A stretch of DNA of 6,986 bases from Oscillospiraceae bacterium (GCA_017558545.1 JAFYUG010000308.1:1-6986), one strand, 5' to 3'; counted from the stretch's first letter, positions 1-4,932 are shown. Translations and numbers: made by a program. The notes: generated by a model from the letters alone, not told the origin.

Positions 1-1
1 C

Positions 2-256
2 TATTACGGTCTGCTTGGTACCATCAGCATGCTCTGGCTCTATCTCAAGCAGGGCGTAAAGGTCATCAAGGGCCTTTTTGAATGCTTCAGCCTGAGAAAT
101 CTGGCCTGCTGTGTGGCACTGGCTCTTTGCGTGGGATTCTTGTTTTTGGCGGGACATGTGCTCTTCTCCGTCACCGCCGGCTTCTATTTCGCCTTCTTTA
201 TTGTCTATGCCCGCATGGAATGTTCCAAAGAGGGCCTGGAGGCAAGAATAATTTGA
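2..256 (+). CDS. C-terminal fragment of an unidentified membrane protein (5' end outside window)
   Basis: The frame is open from the left edge (first full codon at position 2) to a TGA at 254-256, giving 84 visible residues. An ATG at 29 exists, but nothing resembling a ribosome binding site precedes it and the frame continues upstream, so I read this as the tail of a longer gene. The fragment has a hydrophobic stretch at the left edge (YYGLLGTISMLWLYL), a basic loop (KQGVKVIKG), then two further membrane segments (LACCVALALCVGFLFLAGHVLF and a following aromatic-rich segment ending FFIVYARM). A short charged tail (ECSKEGLEARII) closes it. The aromatic-rich final helix after a GH-x-LFS turn faintly recalls O-antigen ligase/polymerase C-termini, but this is only a weak impression and I assign no function. 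It is convergent with metA and is followed 29 bases later by a strong terminator. Confidence 0.6.
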   Translation, partial: YYGLLGTISMLWLYLKQGVKVIKGLFECFSLRNLACCVALALCVGFLFLAGHVLFSVTAGFYFAFFIVYARMECSKEGLEARII

Positions 257-284
257 AATTGATATTCATATATTGATATTTATG

Positions 285-328
285 CAGAAGCACCCTTCGC
301 TTAGGCGAAGGGTGCTTCTGACTTTTTT
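285..328 (+). terminator. Strong intrinsic terminator after the left-edge membrane gene
   Basis: A perfect 16-bp stem (285-300 with 305-320, arms CAGAAGCACCCTTCGC and its complement) with a TTAG loop is followed by AC and a run of six T (323-328). It ends the plus-strand transcript. On the minus strand no T run follows the hairpin, so it is not an obvious terminator for the convergent metA. Confidence 0.92.
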
Positions 329-370
329 GGGGAGATGCTCTCCACTCGGACGATATGGGGGAAATGTTAT

Positions 371-439
371 TAGGGACGTCCGGGCGGATATGGAATCCGA
401 ACCTACGGTTTGCGCGCCCCGATTGGGGCTGCGCACCGT
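371..439. repeat. Hairpin-rich intergenic segment, probably a degenerate interspersed repeat
   Basis: Two adjacent inverted repeats lie in the spacer between the left-edge terminator and the end of metA. The first has CGGAT (385-389) and ATCCG (395-399), flanked by TAGG at 371-374 and CCTA at 402-405. The second is a long stem, ACGGT-tt-GCGC-GCCCC / GATT loop / GGGGC-t-GCGC-ACCGT (405-439), about 14 pairs with small bulges. Neither is followed by a T run on either strand, so they are not convincing terminators. The GGGCGGAT...ATCCG core resembles short dispersed repeats I recall from Clostridia genomes, which is memory and not a search result. Confidence 0.45.
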
Positions 440-454
440 TTATGACCCTTGTTT

Positions 455-1375
455 TTATTCCGCGAGGGAATTCAGGTCGTAGGGCGTGGTCTGGTAGACA
501 AAATAGTTCAGCCAGTTCTGGTAAAGAAGATTGGCATGGCTGCGCCAGGACACAAGGGGCTGGCGGCTGTCATCATCGTTGGGGAAATAGTTGTAGGGCA
601 CATGGATGGGTAGACCCTGAGACTTGTCCCGCTCATACTCCAGCTTGAGGGTGTCCCAGTCATACTCGCTGTGGCCGGTGATGAAAACCTGTTTGCCGCC
701 CTCGGTGGCCATGGCGTAAACACCCGCCTCGGGGGAGGAGGCCAGAATTTTCAGCTCCGGGCAGGCTTCTATGTGCTCCCTCTTTATGCTGGTATGGCGG
801 GAATGGGGCACCATAAAGACCTCGTCAAAGCCGCGAAGGAGCATATTGCTGCGGCGCTCAACGGTGTGGGGGAATACGCCGAAGAGCTTTTCGGAGAGGG
901 TATATTTGGGAATGCCATAGTGGTGGTAAAGTCCGGCCTGCGCGCCCCAGCAGATATGGAAGGTGGAGTGGACATGGCTAAGGCTCCAATCCATGATCTC
1001 GCAAAGCTCCTGCCAATAGTCAACCTCCTCGAAGTCCATAAGCTCAACGGGGGCGCCGGTTATAATCATGCCGTCATAATACTTGTCCTTCACCTTGTCG
1101 AAGGTGGTGTAGAACTTCAGCATGTGTTCGCTGGCGGTGTTTTTGCTCACATGGCCGCGCATCTGCATAAGCTCCAGCTCCACCTGCAAGGGGGTGTTAC
1201 CCAAAAGGCGGGCAAGCTGAGTCTCGGTGACCACCTTGGTGGGCATGAGATTCAGCAGAAGAATCTGAAGGGGGCGTATATCCTGAGTAACAGCGCGGGT
1301 CTCCGTCATGACGAAGATGTTTTCGCTATTGAGAGTTTGGGTTGCGGGCAGGTCGTGGGGACTTTTGATTGGCAT
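455..1375 (-). CDS. metA: Homoserine O-acetyltransferase (MetA family, acetyl-CoA type)
   Basis: It transfers an acetyl group from acetyl-CoA to L-homoserine, giving O-acetylhomoserine, the committed step of methionine synthesis, in the cytoplasm. The 306-residue product is the usual MetA length and aligns without gaps to the numbering of the E. coli enzyme. Catalytic Cys142 lies in FHICWGAQAG, and His235 and Glu237 lie in ITGHSEYDWD. Lys47 follows NLMPT. Position 111 is Glu (TGAPVELMDF); in this family Glu111 marks acetyl-CoA use and Gly111 marks succinyl-CoA use, so acetyltransferase is the better name even though the family is often labelled succinyltransferase. The ATG at 1375 is preceded by AAGGAG (1385-1390) at 9 nt spacing, and the Met-Pro-Ile-Lys start matches relatives. 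It lies 119 bp downstream of metY, whose product uses its product. A weak possible promoter (TTGTCC-N17-ATAAAT) sits just upstream but would leave a very short leader; I do not rely on it. Confidence 0.97.
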   Translation of the reverse strand: MPIKSPHDLPATQTLNSENIFVMTETRAVTQDIRPLQILLLNLMPTKVVTETQLARLLGNTPLQVELELMQMRGHVSKNTASEHMLKFYTTFDKVKDKYYDGMIITGAPVELMDFEEVDYWQELCEIMDWSLSHVHSTFHICWGAQAGLYHHYGIPKYTLSEKLFGVFPHTVERRSNMLLRGFDEVFMVPHSRHTSIKREHIEACPELKILASSPEAGVYAMATEGGKQVFITGHSEYDWDTLKLEYERDKSQGLPIHVPYNYFPNDDDSRQPLVSWRSHANLLYQNWLNYFVYQTTPYDLNSLAE

Positions 1376-1428
1376 ATTCTCTGGCTCCTTTTGGGGTCAT
1401 TTATTGGGTCAATGCTGGATTGGACAAT

Positions 1429-1477
1429 CCCTCAGTCAGCTGCTTCGCGGCTGACAGCTCCCTTGTGTAAAGGGAGC
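1429..1477 (+). repeat. CTCAGTC/GCTCCC two-hairpin repeat between metY and metA
   Basis: CCCTCAGTC is followed by two hairpins: GTCAGCTGC-TTC-GCGGCTGAC (1435-1455, one G-U pair) and GCTCCCTT-GTGTA-AAGGGAGC (1457-1477). The same architecture recurs on the opposite strand at the right edge (6945-6986), sharing CTCAGTC, GACAGCTCCC and GGGAGC while the stem interiors and loops differ. This is the signature of a MITE- or REP-like dispersed family in which the hairpins co-vary. The stretch sits inside the presumed metY-metA transcript. There the T run precedes rather than follows the hairpin, so it should not terminate minus-strand transcription, though it could affect mRNA processing or stability. 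Confidence 0.75.
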
Positions 1478-1494
1478 AAAAAAGGAAAAGAATG

Positions 1495-2778
1495 TTAGAT
1501 TGCAGCCAGAGCCTGCTCAAGGTCGGCTATGAGGTCGGCGGCATCCTCAATACCGCAGCTGAGGCGGACGAGGTCAGCGGTTACACCGGCGGCAAGCAGC
1601 TCTTCGTTATTCATCTGGCGGTGGGTTGCGCTGGCGGGATGGAGGCAGCAGGTGCGTGCATCGGCCACGTGGGTCTCGATGGCGGCGATTTTAAGATTGC
1701 CCATGAATTCCTCGGCGGCGGCACGGCCACCCTTTACGCCGAAGGAAACAACGCCGCAGGAGCCATTGGGCAGATACTTCTGACCCATCTCGTAGTAGTC
1801 ATCGCCGGGGAGACCGCAGTAGCGCACCCAGCTGATTTTCTCATGCTTTTGCAAAAACTCAGCAATGGCCTGAGCATTCTCGCAATGGCGCTTAACGCGC
1901 AGGTGAAGGCTTTCAAGGCCCAGGTTGAGGTAGTAGGCATTCTGAGGGCTCTGAACGGAGCCGAAGTCGCGCATGAGCTGGGCGGTGCACTTGGTGATAA
2001 ATGCGCCCTCAAGGCCGAAGCGCTCGGTGTAGGTAACGCCGTGGTAGCTATCGTCGGGGGTGCAGAGGCCGGGGAACTTGTCGGCATGGGCGGTCCAATC
2101 GAACTTGCCGGAGTCAACGATGCAGCCGCCGAGAGCGCCGCCGTGGCCGTCCATATACTTGGTGGTGGAGTGGGTGACAATGTCGGCGCCCCACTGGAAG
2201 GGACGGCAGTTGATGGGGGTGGCAAAGGTGTTGTCTATGATAAGGGGAACGCCGTGGTCGTGGGCGGCCTTGGCGAACTTTTCAATGTCCAAAACGGTGA
2301 GGGCAGGGTTGGCGATGGTCTCGCCGAAAACGGCCTTGGTGTTGGGACGGAAGGCGGCGGCAAGCTCCTCCTCGCTGCAATCGGGGCTTACGAAGGTGAA
2401 TTCCACGCCCATGCGCTTCATGGTAACGGCGAAGAGGTTATAAGTGCCGCCATAAATGCTGGCGGAGGAGACCACATGGTCGCCGCAGGAGGCTATATTG
2501 AAAACGGCGTAGAAGTTGGCTGCCTGACCGGAGGAGGTGAGCATGGCGGAGCTGCCGCCCTCAAGGGCAGCAATCTTGGCGGCAACATAGTCGTTGGTGG
2601 GATTCTGCAAACGGCTATAGAAGTAACCGGAGGCCTCAAGGTCAAAAAGCTTGCCCATTTCGGCGCTGGAGGCATATTTGAAAGTGGTGCTCTGAATAAT
2701 GGGAATCTGGCGGGGCTCGCCGTTGCCGGGAGTGTAGCCGGCCTGCACGCATTTTGTTCCAATCATGTTTTCTGCCAT
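1495..2778 (-). CDS. metY: O-acetylhomoserine sulfhydrylase (PLP-dependent, direct sulfhydrylation)
   Basis: It condenses O-acetylhomoserine with sulfide to give homocysteine and acetate, using pyridoxal phosphate in the cytoplasm. The 427-residue length fits MetY rather than the shorter cystathionine synthases and lyases (about 380-400). Visible family motifs are YFYSRLQNPT (Tyr54, Arg56, phosphate contacts from the neighbouring subunit), SSGQAA (about 82-87), IDNTFATP (Asp182, binds the PLP ring nitrogen), STTKYMDGHG (Lys207, the Schiff-base lysine), HPASATHRQ near 380 and VRLSCGIED (Arg405, substrate carboxylate). The ATG at 2778 is preceded by AAGGAGAG (2786-2793) with 7 nt spacing. It lies directly downstream of a promoter, a Met-rich leader ORF and a terminator, so it is the first structural gene of the unit, with metA next. 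The long open plus-strand frame opposite it is a shadow of its codon bias. Confidence 0.97.
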   Translation of the reverse strand: MAENMIGTKCVQAGYTPGNGEPRQIPIIQSTTFKYASSAEMGKLFDLEASGYFYSRLQNPTNDYVAAKIAALEGGSSAMLTSSGQAANFYAVFNIASCGDHVVSSASIYGGTYNLFAVTMKRMGVEFTFVSPDCSEEELAAAFRPNTKAVFGETIANPALTVLDIEKFAKAAHDHGVPLIIDNTFATPINCRPFQWGADIVTHSTTKYMDGHGGALGGCIVDSGKFDWTAHADKFPGLCTPDDSYHGVTYTERFGLEGAFITKCTAQLMRDFGSVQSPQNAYYLNLGLESLHLRVKRHCENAQAIAEFLQKHEKISWVRYCGLPGDDYYEMGQKYLPNGSCGVVSFGVKGGRAAAEEFMGNLKIAAIETHVADARTCCLHPASATHRQMNNEELLAAGVTADLVRLSCGIEDAADLIADLEQALAAI

Positions 2779-2807
2779 GGTAAATCTCTCCTTACAGGAA
2801 TAAATTC

Positions 2808-2844
2808 AAAAAGGCGGCTTGGGGTATGCACCCTTAGCCGCCTT
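2808..2844 (-). terminator. Attenuator terminator in the metY leader
   Basis: Read on the minus strand, AAGGCGGCT (2844-2836) pairs with AGCCGCCTT (2819-2811). An inner helix GGGT/ACCC (2833-2830 with 2825-2822) closes a GCAT loop, and the stem runs directly into a TTTTT tract (2812-2808). It sits 29 bases before the metY start, so unless overridden it would stop transcription before metY. Its 5' arm is also complementary to the end of the upstream leader ORF. Confidence 0.9.
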
Positions 2845-2892
2845 CATAAAACTTCTCTGGGAAACTCAGGAAGCAGCGAAGGCGGCGGAGGG
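2837..2892 (-). promoter_or_regulatory. Antiterminator pairing between leader ORF and terminator 5' arm
   Basis: GCCGCCTTC in the leader ORF (2886-2878, codons Ala-Ala-Phe) is a perfect 9-nt complement of GAAGGCGGC (2845-2837), which contains most of the 5' arm of the terminator. Beyond a 2x2 internal loop the helix continues with CCCT (2892-2889) against AGGG (2834-2831). The two helices use the same bases and cannot coexist. A ribosome at the leader stop codon (2868-2866) should cover 2886-2878 and leave the terminator free. One waiting at the first of the three consecutive Met codons (2901-2899) should leave the segment exposed and permit the antiterminator. The pairings are seen; the switching is inferred from the known trp/his type of mechanism. 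Confidence 0.8.
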
Positions 2893-2925
2893 CATCATCA
2901 TGGAAGAAAGCATATTCTGTTTCAT
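2866..2925 (-). CDS. Met-rich leader peptide controlling metY by attenuation
   Basis: This is a 19-codon ORF, MKQNMLSSMMMPSAAFAAS, with an ATG at 2925 and TGA at 2868-2866. Five of its 19 residues are Met, three of them consecutive (codons 9-11, 2901-2893), far above the usual few per cent. It lies 42 nt downstream of the predicted transcription start and just upstream of an intrinsic terminator that precedes metY. An AAAAGGGGG purine run (2944-2936) ending 10 nt upstream can serve as a ribosome binding site, although it is not canonical. I infer that the peptide itself has no function and that the rate of translation through the Met codons reports Met-tRNA charging. The Ala-Ala-Phe codons after the Met run double as the antiterminator strand. 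It is too short for routine gene callers, so it would normally be left unannotated. Confidence 0.82.
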   Translation of the reverse strand: MKQNMLSSMMMPSAAFAAS

Positions 2926-2973
2926 GAATTTTTAGCCCCCTTTTCTTCGGGATTTCTCTGAATTTCTTATAAT

Positions 2974-3002
2974 ATTTTAATCTCCCAGCCCTTTGTTGTC
3001 AA
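2974..3002 (-). promoter_or_regulatory. Sigma-A promoter of the metY-metA unit
   Basis: On the minus strand a perfect -35 TTGACA (3002-2997) and a -10 TAAAAT (2979-2974) are separated by exactly 17 nt. The expected start is an A near 2967. The -35 box overlaps the TGA stop codon of the MATE gene (3001-2999), so metY transcription starts independently at the very end of its neighbour. Confidence 0.85.
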
Positions 3003-4408
3003 GCGCCTTTGGAGAAAAGCTCCTTTCTTTTTGGGTGCTCAAAGCCATGGACCCAGTCGGAGCGGAGATAGTAAATAAGGTAGATTATGGAGCTTATAAG
3101 CCATGTGATGGGATATGCCCAGTAGATGTAGCTTATATCTCCAACGAAGTGCATAATGGAGTAAATATAGGCCAGGCGGGCAAGGCACCAAACGCTCAGC
3201 ATAACCAGCATGGGCACAAAGGCTTTGCCTGCGCCGCGGCATACGGAGGCAATGGCGTGGGAGAAGCTCAGCAGGAAATAAAATCTTGCCAGGGTTCTGG
3301 CCTGCAATGCGCCAAGGCGTATAACCTCGGGGTTGGAGTCGAAGAGGCCAACCAGCTGCTCTGCCCACAAAAGCACAACAACTCCTATGACCTGAGAAAT
3401 CACCATGGCCAAAACTATGCCGAAGCGGGCACCCTTCTTGGCACGTTCATACTCTTTTGCGCCAAGGTTTTGGCTGATGAAGGTGCTGATGGCAAGGTTG
3501 AAGCTCATAACGGGGAGGAACACGAAGCCCTCTATCTTGCTGTGAGCGCCATAGGCCGCCATGGCCATCATGCCGAAGGTGTTAATTTGGCTCTGAACAA
3601 CAACGTTGGCGAGGCCTATAACGGAGTTGGCAACACCGGCGGGGAGACCTATGCGGACGATTTCGCCGAAAATACCTTTGTGGATGCGAATGCGGCGAAT
3701 GTAAACGGAGTAAACATGACCTTTTTTCAGTACATGGAAAAGGCAGAGCACCAGTGCGCTGGCCTGGCTGATAACGGTGGCCAATGCGGCGGACCATACG
3801 CCCCAGTTGAACACGGCGATGAATACAATGTCCAGTACCACGTTAAACACAGAGGAATAGATAAGATAGAAAAGGGGTCTGCGGCTGTCGCCCACGGCGT
3901 TCATAATGCCCTTGGTCATGTTATACATGACTATGGTGGAAATGCCTGCGAAGTAAAGGCGGAAATACTGGGTGGCCAGAGGCATAACCTGAGGGTCGGT
4001 GTTAATCCAGCGGAGAATGTTGGGGGTGAAAATAACGCCGAATACGGTGAGAATCAGGCTGGAAATAAGGCCGAAGGCAAGGTTTGTGTGTATGGCCTTG
4101 CTGACCTTGTCCGGGTCTCCTGCGCCGAAATAGCGGGCAATGGTGGTGCTTGCGCCCATGCTTATGCCCACGAGGAAGCTTATCATCAGGTGGATGAGAG
4201 GTCCGGAGGAGCTGACGGCGGCCAAAGCCTCAGTACCCAAAAGGCGTCCGACAATAAAGGCGTCGGCGGTGTTATAAAGCTGCTGGAAAAGCTGGCTGCC
4301 CAGTATGGGCAGGGCGAAGGCCAGCATGTGCTTATAAATGCCGCCCTTGGTCATGTCGCGGGTGGTGGCTTTTGCTTTATTCAGTTTTTTAGTATTAACA
4401 TTATCCAT
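2999..4408 (-). CDS. MATE-family multidrug/sodium- or proton-coupled efflux transporter
   Basis: This is a polytopic inner-membrane antiporter of the MatE family, which expels cationic drugs or metabolites using a sodium or proton gradient; the substrate cannot be told from sequence. The 469 residues fit the family (about 440-480). Two homologous MatE halves are visible, near residues 30-190 and 250-410, with about twelve hydrophobic segments. Helix 1 has the typical ALPILGSQLFQQLYNTAD (Asp49), followed by VGRLLGTEALAAV. SMGASTTIARYFGAGD (about 83-98) and its second-half counterpart FISQNLGAKEYERAKK (about 310-325) are the conserved cytoplasmic loops. The N-terminus carries a basic 20-residue extension. 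The start ATG at 4408 has only a weak AAAGAG at 2 nt spacing. A -10-like TAGAAT (4423-4418) with TTGTTT 17 nt upstream would give an almost leaderless mRNA; this is weak. The gene overlaps the metY promoter at its stop codon but has no evident metabolic link to methionine. Confidence 0.95.
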   Translation of the reverse strand: MDNVNTKKLNKAKATTRDMTKGGIYKHMLAFALPILGSQLFQQLYNTADAFIVGRLLGTEALAAVSSSGPLIHLMISFLVGISMGASTTIARYFGAGDPDKVSKAIHTNLAFGLISSLILTVFGVIFTPNILRWINTDPQVMPLATQYFRLYFAGISTIVMYNMTKGIMNAVGDSRRPLFYLIYSSVFNVVLDIVFIAVFNWGVWSAALATVISQASALVLCLFHVLKKGHVYSVYIRRIRIHKGIFGEIVRIGLPAGVANSVIGLANVVVQSQINTFGMMAMAAYGAHSKIEGFVFLPVMSFNLAISTFISQNLGAKEYERAKKGARFGIVLAMVISQVIGVVVLLWAEQLVGLFDSNPEVIRLGALQARTLARFYFLLSFSHAIASVCRGAGKAFVPMLVMLSVWCLARLAYIYSIMHFVGDISYIYWAYPITWLISSIIYLIYYLRSDWVHGFEHPKRKELFSKGA

Positions 4409-4482
4409 AACTCTTTAATTCTACACCCAATTAATGTGAAAAACAATAGAACTTATAAAATAAATTCAATCAAAAAATATAG

Positions 4483-4500
4483 CTCCCTCGTCAGAGGGAG
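4483..4500. repeat. GCTCCC-type hairpin, probable fragment of the CTCAGTC/GCTCCC repeat
   Basis: CTCCCTC-GTCA-GAGGGAG forms a 7-bp stem preceded by AG, like the second hairpin of the repeats at 1429-1477 and 6945-6986, but it lacks the CTCAGTC half. On the minus strand it is followed by CTATATTTTTT, so it might also act as a weak terminator in tandem with the hairpin at 4510-4544. Confidence 0.45.
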
Positions 4501-4504
4501 GCAA

Positions 4505-4544
4505 TTAAAAAATCCTGAATTCTCAAATAGAGAATTCAGGATTT
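4505..4544 (-). terminator. Minus-strand intrinsic terminator downstream of the pyr operon
   Basis: A perfect 15-bp stem (4544-4530 with 4524-4510; each arm contains GAATTC) with a 5-base loop is followed on the minus strand by TTT outside the stem, making a run of six T with the stem end. No T run follows on the plus strand, so the direction is minus. The nearest minus-strand gene upstream is pyrI, ending about 390 bases away, so it may stop pyr read-through before the MATE gene. Confidence 0.65.
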
Positions 4545-4580
4545 ATCCGGCTTGTCAAAAAAGTTGCAAAACAAAAGTGT

Positions 4581-4713
4581 CATTGCGAGGAGGCCAAAGG
4601 CCGACGTGGCAATCCGCATCCCCTAAAACCGATTGTTATTTATGCAGTTGCGGCAAAAGTCGAGCATTTGGGATAACAGATTGCCACACCAGTGTGCGCA
4701 CTGGTTAGCAATG
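4581..4713. mobile_element. MITE-like element with nested inverted repeats (133 bp, non-coding)
   Basis: The outer ends are CATTGC (4581-4586) and GCAATG (4708-4713). Inner inverted repeats are GTGGCAATC (4606-4614) and GATTGCCAC (4679-4687), and similarity continues imperfectly inward (GCATCCCC at 4616-4623 against GGGATAAC at 4671-4678). Between outer and inner arms each side carries its own small hairpin: GGCC-AAA-GGCC (4592-4602) on the left and ACCAGTG-TGCG-CACTGGT (4687-4704) on the right. No transposase is encoded. The pattern, including the CATTGCGAGG end, matches dispersed elements I recall from Clostridia genomes. No clear target-site duplication is seen. Confidence 0.65.
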
Positions 4714-4725
4714 TTTGAACTGTAC

Positions 4726-4754
4726 TTGACATTTTTGGAAGCCTGTGCTACATT
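4726..4754 (+). promoter_or_regulatory. Consensus sigma-A promoter of the small RNA
   Basis: A perfect TTGACA (4726-4731) is followed after exactly 17 nt by TACATT (4749-4754), one mismatch from consensus at the fourth base and another at the fifth. The expected start is G4761, exactly at the base of the structured RNA. It begins 13 nt after the MITE-like element. Confidence 0.82.
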
Positions 4755-4760
4755 GGCCTC

Positions 4761-4843
4761 GACACTACCACGTGCGGCAGCCTCATGGCTGCCCCTTCTA
4801 ATCTCCCTATGCTGGAGATTAAGCGCGTCGGTGGTGTTTTTTT
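4761..4843 (+). ncRNA. Putative ~83-nt structured small RNA (three-way junction), unidentified class
   Basis: No protein is evident, but the RNA is bounded by a consensus promoter and a U7 tract (4837-4843). The closing helix pairs ACACTACC (4762-4769) with GGTGGTGT (4830-4837), and ACGTGC (4770-4775) with GCGCGT (4823-4828), with one bulged C (4829) and two G-U pairs, 14 pairs in all. Inside it are two hairpins: GGCAGCC-TCAT-GGCTGCC (4776-4793) and TAATCTCC-CTATGCT-GGAGATTA (4799-4821), joined by CCTTC. Nearly every base is paired and the terminator is the closing helix itself, which argues for a free-standing RNA rather than a leader; the next genes on the right are all on the other strand. 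It does not look like 6S, tmRNA, SRP RNA or RNase P RNA. I cannot name a class. Its function is unknown. Confidence 0.68.
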
Positions 4844-4859
4844 ATATCTACCATAACAC

Positions 4860-4932
4860 GCCCACAAGGGCTTATATCACATTTCCTTCAGGAAATATAT
4901 CACTGTTAAAGCGGAATATATTCCGCTTTAAC
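4860..4932. repeat. Three-hairpin array joined by TATATCAC, directly after pyrI
   Basis: Three palindromes sit in a row: GCCC-ACAA-GGGC (4860-4871), ATTTCC-TTCA-GGAAAT (4881-4896), and a perfect 28-bp palindrome with arms GTTAAAGCGGAATA (4905-4918) and its complement (4919-4932). The first two are each followed by TATATCAC (4873-4880 and 4896-4903). The alternation of a variable palindrome with a fixed linker suggests a modular dispersed repeat. The last palindrome abuts the pyrI stop codon and could protect or end the pyr mRNA, but no T run follows on the minus strand. Confidence 0.6.

Noticed and set aside
258..280. Direct repeat ATTGATATT (258-266 and 272-280) before the first terminator
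   Set aside because: Short, A/T-only and between a stop codon and a terminator; it could easily be chance and shows no further structure.
2779..2967. SAM-I riboswitch or Met T-box in the metY leader
   Set aside because: The leader is only about 190 nt and shows no S-box core sequence. AGGGTGCATACCCC in the terminator loop superficially recalls the T-box AGGGTGGNACCGCG, but the key bases differ, it lies in the hairpin tip, and there is no stem I with a specifier loop.
671..4708. Long open frames on the plus strand (671-1498, 1492-2961, 2993-4708) opposite metA, metY and the MATE gene
   Set aside because: They mirror the minus-strand genes, are low-complexity (Gly/Ala/Val- or Asn/Gly-rich), match no family I recognise and have no plausible start context. 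They arise from the codon bias of the true genes.
4785..4856. A 23-codon ORF starting inside the putative small RNA
   Set aside because: It has no ribosome binding site, its ATG is in a hairpin loop and stem, and it would run through the U7 terminator, so the full ORF would not be on the transcript.
4860..4932. CRISPR-like array
   Set aside because: The linkers are only 8 bases, there are two of them, and the intervening segments are palindromes, not unique spacers; no cas genes are present.
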